Of a DNA stretch of 64,000 nt, positions 22,046 to 32,711 are shown piece after piece. Numbering within the stretch: the stretch's first letter is position 1; every line of letters starts with the position of its first letter. Location of the stretch: the NCBI GenBank assembly GCA_018136815.1, contig CM030945.1, positions 408,605-472,604 on the forward strand, read 5' to 3'. The stretch comes from Isochrysis galbana (taxonomy: Eukaryota; Haptophyta; Isochrysidales; Isochrysidaceae). A program made the position numbers and the translations under genes. The notes beneath the pieces were generated by a model, which was given only the letters and a program-made list of their open reading frames with translations, was not told the DNA's origin and searched no databases.

Positions 22046-23104
22046 TGACGGATTGAACGATGCCACTGGCCACTGGATGCCACACATTCAACCGGCGAGA
22101 GAAAGGAGGAAGGGTTCACGGCGGGAGGCGCGGCTGGGGGAGCCCCAGATGAAAAGACGGGCTCCATCTCATCCAGGAAGGGAGGCGGGTCAGCGGGCTT
22201 GAGTGTTGGCGAGTGCGGCGACGGCGACGGAGCAGACATTGGTTTAGCGATAGCGAGCGTGAGCGAGGTAGTGGGTGATGTACTGATGTTGTAGTTTCTT
22301 TTAAGAATGTAGAGCTGGGGCGCGAGTGGGGTGAGAACGAGAACGATGACGAGGAACGGGGGACGAGAGGCTACCAGGGCCAGTCAGACGAAAGGATACC
22401 GAAAGACAACACTGACGCACCAAACCCACACCAACACTCCCCACACTAACATCTAACTAACATATCTTCCCCACGGACTGACAGGGAAAGAACAAACAAG
22501 GAAGAGAAGGAAGAGAATGCCGACAAGAGAGCGAAGATGCGACGGACCACCCGACGGTGAATCGACAGTTACGCGGGAAGAATAGGTAGAAGGTAAGGAG
22601 GGAATCGTAGAACATCCCTTGTTAAATGAAAAGGCTGATGAACGAAAGCAGCCCCGACGCTGGGGGAAAGTCTTCCCCAGCGCCCCAACGGCGAACACCT
22701 ATCATGAGGACGAGGGCTAGCGCGGGGGAGAGGGAAGCGCGCGGAACTAATGCTAATGCGAGGACAAGGAGGGGCTCAGGCGGCGGCGTTGTGCATTGCG
22801 CAAGGAGACAAGCGCGCAAAGCAGGCGAGGCAAGCAAGAAGGAAACGCGGCGGGGCATGAAAAGAGCGCGGTTCGGCCGGTGGCGAACTAAGTAATAAAA
22901 CTAAGAACTAAGGATTTATGCGGGATATTCATATGGCATGGGCTAAGGAGCTATACACAGGGAAGATGGGGAGGGGGGGGGCTAGTGAGTGCGCCGCTGC
23001 GTCCATCCACACGTGCTACTTTATCTGCGACTTTGCTCTTTGTTGTTTGTTATTCCGCGCAGCTGTGTGCGCGCCCCCGCGCCGCCGCTCGTTGCTCGCC
23101 CACC
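22046..23104. other. Intergenic, no gene supported
   Basis: Several open frames of 80-90 codons occur, but none shows a domain or consistent coding texture. A short C-run/GC block near 23070-23110 precedes the AT-rich array. Confidence 0.35.
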
Positions 23105-23216
23105 GCCCACCGCATATTTTGCATATTTTGCTGCATATTTTAGGAGTTTTTTTTTGCATATTTTGCATATATGCACTGCATATTTTGGCCAAAAAAATGC
23201 ATCTTTCTATTTAGGC
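23105..23216 (-). repeat. Palindromic-core array, core GCATATATGC
   Basis: Repeats of gcatattttgcatatttt, a gcatatatgc palindrome and gcatattttggcc. In reverse complement it begins ggccaaaatatgcagtgc, matching the ggcca-ga/aa-atat lead-in of the arrays at 16.6 and 60.6 kb. Confidence 0.55.
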
Positions 23217-23675
23217 CTAGGCGGCAGGCGGGGCTCCCGTGTCCGCGAGAGTCTTGTTGACGGCGAGGGCGGAATCGACGATATAACGAGTAGGGCCCGT
23301 GGCAGAGTGACGGCAAACGATGAGATCGCGAACGTACAGGCAATGACGGAGGTGAATGCTAGGCGGCGTGTCGGAGACAAGCCTCGCCGGTACCTCCCTG
23401 GACACAGAAGCGACGACAGCAGGCTGGCTGAGAGCAAGCGTGAAACCCGAGGGAACGAAAGCGGCGTGCCGCCGCTCATGTTCGGCAATAACGTCAGCAA
23501 TCGAGCGGCGAGAGGGGCGGTCGAGGAGGGGAGGCAGCGGCGGGTGCAGGTCCGGCAAGGCACCCAGGCCCAGGCGAGATGGCGGCGTCGGAAGAAGAGC
23601 GAGGCGTTCCTGCGAGGGGCAAAGCAGGCGACAAGGTAGGCAACAATTAAACCTTTTAATAGTCTCATCGCGCAC
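23217..23675 (-). pseudogene. Gypsy retrotransposon protease-region fragment (diverged lineage)
   Basis: The minus-strand frame reads Pro/Arg-rich sequence, then SDTPPSIHLRHCLYVRDLIV and, close to its end, KTLADTGAPPAA. These parallel the segment before and at the protease active site of the 45.6-51.9 kb polyprotein (DTPPLYPRHCLYVRDLVV; STLADTGAG). The intervening sequence differs clearly, so this is a related but separate family. It stops right after the active site, next to the AT-rich array, and is a dead fragment. Confidence 0.7.
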
Positions 23676-24297
23676 GCAGCCGTGGACCCTCTACTTTCTA
23701 CTCACGTAGGAAAACTTTCTACACCCCCACGCTCCCAGCCCTTCTCCCCCCGCCATCAGGCGGCTCCCCCCGTGCACTACTAAGTGGATTGGGGTGAAGG
23801 GCTTAGATATGGTCCGGTGGCCCGCGCCTCCCCCCGGTGATCTGTTCCCTCTCTTCCTCCTGTGTCTCCGAGTGGGCGGCGACCTCAGTCCCCACTTATC
23901 CTGTAAACAGGTGCGGGACTTACCTATTTTTCGGTGGGCGGAGCTCCGCTCCGCCCACCCCCTTCTCCGCGCTCTCTCTCCCCTCTCCTGCGGCACGCGC
24001 GATGGCGCGCCTGCGGCAGGCCTGCAGCTGCCCATTGGCGACCCTGGAGGCTCATGGAGGCCAGCTCAGGGGGCAGAGGAGGCTGGGGCTGGGCCCTGGC
24101 CTCCCCTGCCTCTCCCTCGCTGGCGCTCCTGAGCCTCAGGGGCCCCCACGCTGCACCTGTCTGCCTGTCGAACAGGGGGGAAGGAGGGGTTGGAGCAATG
24201 GAGCAATGGGCTGGCCACGCCGGGCCAGGATGGGCGAATCAGGCGAGCCTGTCAGTGGGAGAGAGGGTCAGCAGGGCAGTGGCCTCCTGGCAAGCCA
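23676..24297. other. Intergenic, includes interspersed repeat C
   Basis: Positions 23775-23826 (gtgcactactaagtggattg ... gggcttagatatggtccggt) recur in reverse at 60572-60511. The remaining GC-rich sequence shows no supported gene. Confidence 0.45.
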
Positions 24298-24550
24298 TCA
24301 GGCGTGCCAGGAGGATGGGTGGTTCCTCCCCCATGGCAGGGGAGGAGTGGAGAGAGGGGGGGGCTCGTGCCCCCCCATGGGCGAGCTAAGTATAAACTTA
24401 GTTGACAAGGTAGGCAACAAAGGAGGCGAGGGCGAAGAAGGCAAATGTAGGATGTAGCGAGATTCTCCAACGGTGACTAGCCTACAAGGAGGGGGCATAG
24501 AAGCGTAGACGATTCCTAAAAAAAAATGTCGTATCGCGGATGCGACAGCC
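24298..24550 (-). repeat. Variable-stem hairpin element, longer copy
   Basis: Reverse complement begins ctgtcgcatccgcgat, then ctacg, ctatgcc, gtaggctag, ggagaatctcgct, cctac and ccttgtc blocks that run in the same order at 26665-26842. It ends with a hairpin, CTAAG-TTTATA-CTTAG (24386-24401), and a GC-rich block from cgcccATGGGG. The last 100 bases also match 38890-38990 (minus). Confidence 0.65.
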
Positions 24551-25161
24551 CGCCCCCGGGCTTTGCAAGGGTCTCTGCAGGGCCTGCGGGGCTGCGGGGA
24601 CTATCTTCACCCGCGCCTTCACCTGCGTCTGCGTGCAGCATCGGCCAGCGGCTCAATGCAGGAGCCCATACTCCCAGTTGTATAATTTTCTGATTGAACC
24701 ATCCTCTAGCCAGGGCCACGCCCGACCACCGACCACTGACCAGGTGCGTGCTTAGCGCTGAGCAAAACGAAAGCGAGCGGGCAACACACCAATGGGGGAA
24801 GCGGGAGCGAACAAGGGAACAAAAGGGACGGAATGGGTGAGAAACAGGCGGGGGGGAGGCTAAGGGGACCGCGCAAGAGAACACCAAGAGAACACGGGGT
24901 AGTGGATCCCGACGGGACGAAGGGCACGCGAGCCTGCTGGATACCGTCAGCCCGTGCGGGCGCGATAACCGCATAACCGCGGGCGGGAAACCGATAAGCC
25001 ACACGGCCGGAAGAATGAAGAACGAAAGGGGGAGAAACAAGGGAAAGAATCTCTCTTGGGGAGATCTAGAGGGCGGCTCTCCCCCAGACCGCAACAGGTC
25101 TAGTTCTATTTTTCTCTTGCACATCCCTTATCTCCGCCCCACTCCTTCATCCAAAGCTCCT
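24551..25161. other. Intergenic, no gene supported
   Basis: A minus-strand frame of about 200 codons exists, but it shows no domain, signal or splice context. Sequence texture is purine-rich on the plus strand. Likely non-coding or part of an unrecognised element. Confidence 0.35.
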
Positions 25162-26379
25162 TTAGCCGGAAACACCCGCCCCTACGTCTGACTTCGCTGA
25201 GTTATTGTCAGCCCTCTCCGAAAAAACGATTGCCTCCAGCAATCGCACCTGATTCTCAGCCGCGAGACGTGCAGGATCAACAGCCTCTGCGGCTTCTGCT
25301 CGAGCAGCCTCGGCCTCCAAGGCAGCCAAACCGCGTTTCAAGGCCGCTGCCGCCAATTTCTGGCAAAGGTGCGGGGAAAATAGCAGGGTCAAAAAGGTGA
25401 CGAGAGCACGCAAAGGAGAGGAGCATGTTGGCCAGAGAATGTCTCATTGGACAAGGGTGCAGCCGGTGGTCTGTGTGAGCCGCAACCAACTCACCTCTGC
25501 CCTGCGGATGGGACGCTCGCGCGCAGAGAGCTCCTTGAGTGTGTCGACGGTGCGGGCGCGTCGCTCAGACTGCGACATGACCTGTCTATCAGCACAGATA
25601 AAGTCAAGAAACGAGAGCTCCGTGCTAGCTTCAACCAGCGCCTCTGCATCAATCGCCTGCAGCAGTTGCCGCGCATCCTCGGCAGCGCGCACAATGTCAC
25701 CCAGAGCACGCGCACGGCGCTTGGCGCCTGCTTCATAGTTGCGACGCAGCAATGCAGCGCGCTCTTCTACCAACTTACGCCGCTCTTCCCTGGGTGCCTC
25801 CAAGTCTCGCAGCTCCTTCCGAGCAATGTTGAGTGCAACACGAGAATTCTGCTCCACTGTGCTGGAGCCGGCGAGCCTAGCTTGCGCCGCCAAGAGGGCC
25901 TGTGTGAGCTCCTTTGCCTTAACACGCTCTCCCTCGGTAATGTTATCAGGCCCTTCTGATGAGTCGGCACTCGCCACTACGCCATACTGCCTCTCGCCTT
26001 CTCGCATAACGGCGAGTAGCAGGACGGTGAGCGTGACCGCCCACGCCGTGCCTGCCGGCCCGTCGAAGACCTCGCTCAGCATCACGGGCAGCCGGTGTAC
26101 AGCATCGACGGTGTTCTGGGCGAATGTGGTGGCAGTAGCAGCGAGCACCTCTCCCTCCTGCGTCGCCGCCTGCCCCAGTTCGTCCGGCTGAAGCAGCAGC
26201 TGCAGCTTGCGCGCGAGGCGCGGCGGCGCGGCCTCGATGGCCGCGTTACGCGCAGCTGGGTCGTTCATGAACAGCGCCGACTTAGCGGCGAAACGTTGAA
26301 AGAAGGTTGTGACTTGATTGGGTAGCTCGTGTGTTAGCCCGGCTGTACCGACGAAGCTCAGCACGAGCAGGGCGGTCAT
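25162..26379 (-). CDS. Unrecognised coiled-coil membrane protein, two exons
   Basis: Exon 1 runs 26379-25495 and exon 2 runs 25359-25162. The intron (25494-25360) has donor AGAG|GTGAGT and acceptor TTTGCCAG|AAA and keeps the frame, giving about 360 residues. The N-terminus (MTALLVLSFVGTAGL) looks like a signal or transit sequence. One hydrophobic segment (AVTLTVLLLAVM, about residue 112) could span a membrane. The remainder is charged heptad-like helix, including a KLAAAALKRGLAALEAEAAR stretch in exon 2. I recognise no family. Organelle targeting is possible but not shown. A CT-rich sense-strand tract lies directly upstream (26400-26500). Confidence 0.6.
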
Positions 26380-26664
26380 GAGAGTGCGTTGGGTAGGGGT
26401 AGGGAGCGCGCGCGCGGGGTGGGGTGGGGGGGTGGGGGGGGGGGGGGAGGAGCGAGGGAGGGAGAGGGGCGAGAGGGAGAGGGGGCGCGGGAGGGCAGGC
26501 GGCTTCTCTTTCTGAAAATCTGTCTTCTGAGACTTTATTCCCGGCGGCTGCTTTGCCTTCTCCAGCCGTCGTCTCTCTCTCTCTCTCTCCTCCTGTCTCT
26601 CCCCTCCTCCCGCTGATACCGATGCAGCGGGGGCCCGAACCCCAGAGTGGCCGGAGGCTCAGCG

Positions 26665-26900
26665 TTGTCGCATCCGCGATCGACCTTTTTTGTTTTAGAA
26701 GTCGACTACGTTTCTATGCCTCCATGCGCCCCCCCTCCTCGTAGGCTAGGGACCGTCGGAGAATCTCGCTTCCGCCTACATTCTGCCCTTCCACCTCCTG
26801 CGCCCTCGCCTACTTTGTCGCCTATCTTGTCGCCTGCTTACAACTATCAGTAAACTGATAGTGTCATGGAGCGCGCCGCTCCCCTCCCGGGGGAGGAAAT
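26665..26900 (+). repeat. Variable-stem hairpin element, longer copy
   Basis: Same ordered blocks as 24550-24298 reversed: gtcgcatccgcgatcgacc, ctacg, gtaggctag, ggagaatctcgct, and cgccctcgcctactttgtcg. Then the hairpin ACTATCAGT-AA-ACTGATAGT (26843-26862, nine paired bases) and gtcATGGAGCGCGCCGCTCC. The stem is entirely different from the 24.39 kb copy although the flanks match. Confidence 0.7.
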
Positions 26901-26903
26901 CTG

Positions 26904-26904
<1 letters not shown>

Positions 26905-26940
<36 letters not shown>
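26905..26940 (+). repeat. Poly-G run
   Basis: Uninterrupted run of about 36 G directly downstream of the hairpin element. Its length is unreliable in any assembly. Confidence 0.9.
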
Positions 26941-26943
<3 letters not shown>

Positions 26944-27317
26944 GCGGAGGGGGGAGGAACTGCACAGGGGGGGAAATGCAGAAGAGGGGGGGGATCTGAA
27001 CGCGAGGGGGCCAGTTCTGTTGTTCTGTTACCTGCATTTCTCACCTTAAATGCGTGGACAATTACCGTAACGGTAAAAATAAAACTCAAATCCTCGAATT
27101 TCGAGATAAAAATCGGCGAACCAGGACTTGCGCCCAGGGAGAATCCGAATCTGCACGCCTTGCGTGACCACGAGGAAGGCACGTACTCATGCCGAAATAC
27201 TCATGCCAAAAGGCCTGAATACAACACGGTTTCATTTGGAGCTTTGGGGCTATCTGGGTATTAGGTTGGGGTGCCCTTCGGCTATCTAGATATTGTTGTA
27301 TTCTTGCCCATCTTAAA

Positions 27318-27483
27318 GCCTTAGGCCTGAAATTCTGTATATTTTTCGAAAATTTCGCTTGAGAACCTCCATCTTTTTGCTGATCCATTCTACCAGTAGC
27401 CATAGGAAGCTTATTTAGCCCTTCATTTACCCATTGTCGCTGGTGCCCTCCGCACCCCCATAGTGATAGTGAGTGACCGGGCT
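27318..27483 (-). repeat. Interspersed repeat B, minus copy
   Basis: Reverse complement of this segment carries the same ordered blocks as 15921-16083. A 16-base palindrome (GCCACCTTAAGGTGGC, 27491-27506) lies 8 bases beyond its end. Confidence 0.65.
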
Positions 27484-28424
27484 AGTTACTGCCACCTTAA
27501 GGTGGCGTCGCCACGGCGAGGAGGGAGGGGGCGGCGCGCGAAGCGCCCAGCCCCTCCAGCTGCCATGGGGCCTGGTGGCTGTTGTGAGCGCTGTGATGCG
27601 CTAAGCGGCTGGTGGAGAGGCCAGTGGATGTGTGGTCCCCGGCCGCACCCGCGCGCAGCGCATCATCGCACCGTCTTGTGGAGATGCGATGAAGTCAGGG
27701 AAAGGCGCTCCAGATTGCCCGTGTGAGACGATCAGAAGGGCATGTGGCCGAAAGGGGCGCGGCCAGGAAGAGAAGGGTGGTCGGTCCGTTCAAAAAATGT
27801 CGTAAGGCGACTCTTTCACCGTAAGGGCGCCCGCCTGCAGGGTCCACAGCTGTCGTTGCTGGCATGTGCGGCTTTGCTTGGCACGTCTCCACGCGGGGAC
27901 CTGCACTCAGCTGTGAGGCTCACATGGCAGTCTGCGGCGGCTATACGTGCCGTGTGACTGTCGGGAGGGAGGACAGACACATTGGCCAGCGGCCTAGGGG
28001 GTCTTCCGGCCGTGCCGACGCCCAACTTCCCAGCGTGAACCCGTAATGGCGTATGGGGCGTCATCGTGCCGATGAACGAGGTGTAGTTGCTCATGTCGAC
28101 CAGTGCTTGAGATGAGGCGCAGAATTTTCTGCCGTGTGATTTTCGTCTGCCTGCCTCCCAAACCATGTTCCCAATGCAGTTTCAACAATGTTATTGCACT
28201 TGTCATGCATTTAGGCATGCATTTGTGCGCGCGTCTTGCAGAGGTTCTGAGCATAAATGGTTTCTGAGTGGTGTATTTGTATAGGGTTCAACTCGGCTCA
28301 TTCTTATGCAATGTTCCTTGAATCTGCTTTGGATGGGTCGCTAATTTGGATTATAGAAAGGTGCTCACATTTGAAAACTCGCAATAATTCCCCGTAGCGA
28401 TCCCTAGTAGCTCCAATTCATCTT
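27484..28424. other. Intergenic with a perfect palindrome
   Basis: GCCACCTTAAGGTGGC at 27491-27506 is followed by gtcgccacggcgagg, resembling the gtcgccatggagcg flank of the hairpin elements. The rest shows no supported gene; several 60-116 codon frames lack any domain. Confidence 0.45.
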
Positions 28425-30120
28425 CTACTCTTCTACACAACTCAACTCCGAGTCTGACGCAGTCTCAGGTTCTAGATCAGAGGCCACTGTTGGGTCAGCA
28501 TTAGTAGGCCCTCTCACAACGGTCGGCTGATAGACGCGGATATCACATGCATGAAGCGCGGCTTCTTCCGCCTGGACCGGGCACCTCTTGCACTTGGGGG
28601 CCGGTCGGCCGCCATGGCAAGCTTGCGTGCAAGACAAGTTGCCTACCACGCACGGGCAAGCTTTGTTGGCACATTGTGCATTGGGCCCACATCTGCATGC
28701 ACCAGGCTTGCCCTTGTCCTTGGACGGCTTCTCCTCGTGCGAATCCTTGTACGTGTAGTCAGCCTTGCCTTTCTTCGTCTCCGCCTTGCGCTTCTTAGCG
28801 AGCTGCTTGCGTTGTGTGGCCCTCTTGCGCTTGAAGTCGTCGGAGCGACGGTACAAGCTCTGTGTCACCCGCCTCTGCTGCCGCTTTTCCCATGCTTCTA
28901 GCTGATGGTCGTCGGCATGAAGGCGAAGCATGTCGTACAGCTTGGCCTCAAACGAGGAGCCGAAAGCGTCTAGCTCAGGATCACTGATTCCATTCGCAAC
29001 AAGCCGGTTTCGAACGACTCCAATAACGACTGTGTTGACGTGGATGATGCAGAGATCCGTCGCAGCGCGATACTGGACGTCCTTCATGAATGTGCCCTTG
29101 GGACGGTACTTGAGACACACCGAGCCTACCCTCTCCGACGCGTTTTGCGTGACGGCTCCACGCGATGAGAAGATTGAATCCTTCTTGTCGAAAATGTTAT
29201 CTTTGATGTACTCGGTCATCTTTTGCTGCCAATCCGGGCAATCATTGTAATGTCGAGACGTGTAACTCGGTGGGTGCAAGCGACACACACGACGGACCTT
29301 GGTGTAGGCGCCCGGTCCGTCGTGCACATTCATCAAGTGGTTGAGGCATTCCTCAACGTTTGCTATTCCCCTATCAGCGATTGTCTCCCCGGGCTGCCGC
29401 ACGACGTGCGCCGCGCTGCGCATTGCCGCCCCCATGGCGCGTTGGAATACCTTGACAAGTGGTGCTTGGGCACCACAGCATCCGATGTGCGTGCGCATGC
29501 CGTCTGCGCGTGGGTGACCATTATTCTTTAAAACTACATTGCACGAACATGTACGGTGCAAAGCCGCTCCAATATCGCCAGCCTTCTTGCCCACATTCTT
29601 CGCTAGATGATTGACACATGGGCGGACGGAGACATTCCGGCATACCGCCGACGCCGACGCTTGTGCGCGCTCCCGAAGCTTCAAAACGAAGCGGTCCGTA
29701 CTCGAATCTCCATCGAGCACGACGCCATCCAGCAGCGGCAGCACGGTCAAGGAAAGGGACGCTATGAGTTGTGGAACATCTTTCTCCATCCACACAAAGA
29801 GCTCCTCGAGCATGAGCTCAAAGGCCCGTGCGTCCATCGATTTTGACGAGTCAGCGTACGGGTCGAGGGCCGACCCTGTTGTGACAAGCTTGCAAAAGTG
29901 TTGTCGGAAGATGACGCCGCCTGTGGCGTAATCGCAGATAGTTCCCGTGCCGTTCATTGAATGATGCCCCCGAGTGCCCCAGAAGTAGTCGTTCGTGACA
30001 ACGTAATTGTCGATGGTTGTCTCACCAGTAAAAGGGTCACCGTACCGCACCGCTGTGTAGCGCAGGAGTTGCATGGTGTGACCGCACAAATCCTGTATGA
30101 CGGGTTGGATTCTTGAGGCA
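28425..30120 (-). pseudogene. Mutator-like transposase with C-terminal CXC domain, 5' part replaced
   Basis: Transposase-like frame of about 565 residues. Key blocks: LTND-type YFWGTRGHHSMNGTGTIC near the N-terminus, an acidic VVLDGDSSTD block (first catalytic Asp candidate, near residue 143), and VRPCVNHLAKNVGKK after it. A Cys-rich C-terminus (CRCGPNAQCANKACPC ... CTQACHGG ... CKRC) is typical of tesmin/CXC DNA-binding domains. It is paralogous to the element at 56.8-59.4 kb but well diverged. The N-terminal zinc-ribbon region is missing: at about 30115-30120 the sequence switches to the start of a different paralogue, so the copy is chimeric. Confidence 0.7.
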
Positions 30121-30400
30121 GTGGTGTCTGAAAATGACACCGCCCGACGTCAACTCGCAAATTGTTCCGGTGCCGTTGATGGAGTAGTGCCCTCGCGTCT
30201 GCCAAAAGCAGTCGTTTGTGAGCACCATGTTGTTGGCCACGACAGCTCCACCGTTGTGAATGTCGCCGTAACACACTACGGCATACCGCACGAGCTGCAT
30301 GCTTTCCTCTGCAACGGCTTGCACGTAAGGAGCGACGCGCCGAACGTACCTCTCGAAGGTTTTCCGAGACATCGGCTTGGTGCCCGACATCAACGCCGAT
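30115..30400 (-). pseudogene. Mutator-like transposase internal fragment
   Basis: Encodes KPMSRKTFERYVRRVAPYVQ through GGVIFRHHC, close to the corresponding part of the 56.8 kb element (KPMSKDTFQRYVQRIAPYVK). It is cut at 30400 by the retrotransposon LTR and at about 30117 by fusion to the other transposase copy. It probably belongs with the N-terminal piece at 32151-32711. Confidence 0.7.
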
Positions 30401-31560
30401 TGTCGAGTCGAGCGGAGCCGGAGGGCTCTGAGCCACTCCGTCGCGAGCAGCACCGGCGGCTAGCGCGGCGCTTTGGCCCTCCTCCCCACCGGGAGTCGGG
30501 TGAATGAAATTCTGGACTGGGTCGGGCAACCCCATTTGGGTGTCTGGACGGGGAACGAACGGCGAACGAAGGGCTGTGGGGCGGCGAGGCGCTCCTAGCG
30601 GCCCTAGTGTGTTGGGTTTTAAGAGATTGTTAGACCTACAAAGAACTCTTCCCTCAGGGAGGGAGCCTAGGCTGCTAGAGTGCAGCGACGCAGCGAACAA
30701 CGACGGACAAAGAGCCTGAGAACAACAGGATACACCGACTCACGAACACACCGGAATCATTCACCCAAACCAAGCAAATTATCAAGCAACCGCGACCCCA
30801 AATCACCGATAACTCAAACACGTCGCGAGAGACGGAGAGAGAGAGCGAGAGAGAGAGAGACTCCGCAGCGACGGCCGGAGCGTGTCTCCGTTGTAACTTC
30901 CCACGTAGCGGAGAGTCCGAAGGGGAGCGTCATGTCGAGCGACCACGGCGATCACTTTGGATACGGATCGCAACGAGATGTCTTCACGACCGAATAAATC
31001 TTGCCGTTGAGCGTGAACCTTCTAGACGCTTCTAACGAACAACCCTGAGTAGCAACCAAGGGGAAGAAACACCAAAGGGGCCAAGGCTTGCATGTAGCTT
31101 GCATCAAGGGGAAAGATTCCCTCACCTAAGAAGCGAACCTACACCGATCTCCAAGGGGAGATGGCAAATTAAACCTCAAATCTCGAGCGGATAGAGCAAC
31201 CGACTCGCTCGCCAAACACCTTGACCGAGAAGAAAGAAGCAAGGACCTACAAGCCAAGGGTAGCGGACCTAGGGAATGTGAGAGGAAGTTTCCGAACGCC
31301 AAGACGAACGCCAAACGCCGGAAGGCAACGAAACCCTAACCAAGCCAAGCGGAACCTACGAAGAACAGGCCTGGACGACAACGACAACGAAAGTGAAAGT
31401 GAGCAAGTCCCAAGCAAGAACCGGAACTCAACAAGAAACAACAAGCCTTGCAAGAAGCTAAACAAGCCTTCACAAGGTAACTCGAGAGCCTGAGACAAGC
31501 GCGCAGCGAGTGACAGGCGACCTGGCTCCTTTGGGTCAAGATTACCCGAAAGGAGGAAAC
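30401..31560 (-). mobile_element. LTR of the chromodomain retrotransposon (deletion derivative)
   Basis: About 1160 bases matching 43870-45030 almost base for base, starting at TGTCGAGTCG on the plus strand. That start gives an end in ...CGACTCGACA on the element strand. The match ends at aggaggaaac in both. Includes a GA-rich patch (gagagcgagagagagagaga, about 30840). A few single-base differences from the 43.9 kb copy show it is older or independently mutated. Confidence 0.75.
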
Positions 31561-32150
31561 GTCGACCTCTCCAGAAAGTCGACAGTCAGCGGCTGACCGG
31601 GTGACATCGAGATAGCTCCGACGAAGCCGGAGTCCGCGACTGGGGGGCGGCGCCGTGGAAACTCTGACTTCGCATTCGGAAAGGACTCTTGAAGAGTCTT
31701 CTGCATCGCCAGAGGCCGGACGGAGGCGGAGGCTTCCTTCCGAGCTCGCGGCGTCGAGAGAAATGGTAGCGGAGTGGGCGGCCAAAAAATCGTTCCCGAG
31801 CAGAAGCATCGGGTTTCCTTCGATGACCGCGAACGAATGGGCGAGGCGGCTCCCACCGTCGAGGACTGAATAGAGCTAGAGACAGGGGGAGAATCGCCGC
31901 GTCGACAGCTCTTCTCCCCAAGCGGCGTAGGGATCGGATCGGGATGGTGGTGGTGGCGTTCAGGCCCACCGCCCGCGATGTTCTCCGCCAGGGTTTGAAG
32001 GACGGGGACCCCGCCGGACCCCTACTGAGGCTTAACCCGGACCATCGAGCGAAGAAGCTTATGAATGTGCTCGTCCGATCCACACTCTCCGCAGCCAGCC
32101 TCACACAGAAAGCGAATATATGGCTGACAGATGACGGGGTTGTGAGCACC
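31561..32150 (-). mobile_element. Internal remnants of the same retrotransposon (two segments)
   Basis: 31561-31837 matches the spacer after protease in copy B (about 49503-49780). From about 31838 to 32150 it matches copy A 1078-770 reversed, i.e. the end of gag and the gag-pol junction. Order and orientation are as in the full element, so two internal deletions plus loss of the 5' end explain it. No functional enzyme remains. Confidence 0.75.
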
Positions 32151-32711
32151 GTACACCTTCTCGTTGTACCCCAGACCCAACGATTTCTCTCCGCAAGAGG
32201 GACATGCGAACCTCCTACACAATTGAGAGGCGAGCGTCTCCGCATTCACGTTGAATGAGTACGACAGTGCCTCCTGGGGTTGTTCCAGGCTTGGCCTCTG
32301 CTTTGGTGGAGGAGGTGGAGGCGGATCCTCCACTGGCGGTGGCGGTGGCGGTGGCGCAGGAAGAGGACGGGCCATAACCACAGCCAGTGGCGGCCTGCTG
32401 TGCCGCATGGCGCCGTGCCCACCCGGCGATCCAAAATCCAATGAGGCCCTCGGCACTCGGGTGCGCCTGCACCCCTCTTCCACCTCCTGAGGGGTGGCCA
32501 TCCCCCTCGACTTGCGACGCGGCCGAACGTCTGCGACCTCGTCTGCCTCCATCGTCTGAGAGGCCATCTCTCTCGTGGCGGGCGCGAGACTCCGGCTCCC
32601 CATGGCCCTCCCAGCGTCTGATGGTGTGTGAGACATGCCCTCCCCTTCCCTCCCCTCGGCTGCTGTCCTCCGAGGATCGCTGGGAGCCATGGCGCTCCGG
32701 CGCTGCCCCAC
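32151..32711 (-). pseudogene. Mutator-like transposase N-terminus, fused in frame to Gag C-terminus
   Basis: Frame from 32711 carries RPRRKSRGMATPQEVEEG, RASLDFGSPGG, a poly-Pro linker and a CPSC zinc-ribbon half ending at EKVYG, as in the 56.8 kb transposase. There it joins the retrotransposon and continues in frame through the Gag tail (HNPVICQPYIRFL) to a stop at 32022. The junction has a short shared acgg. The second CxxC half of the ribbon is lost; the remainder of the transposase resumes beyond the LTR at 30400. Confidence 0.7.

Noticed and set aside
24516-25124. 202-codon minus-strand frame
   Set aside because: No domain, splice context or conservation visible; composition matches local base bias.
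27110-27185. tRNA-like sequence on the minus strand (gcaagtcctggttcgcc with an upstream arm-like region)
   Set aside because: The T-arm does not pair and the full cloverleaf cannot be drawn; at most a degenerate tRNA-derived head of a repeat.
30680-31500. Plus-strand Lys/Arg-rich frames in the LTR
   Set aside because: They lie wholly inside the LTR, recur only with the LTR copy at 44.1-45.0 kb, and show no domain.
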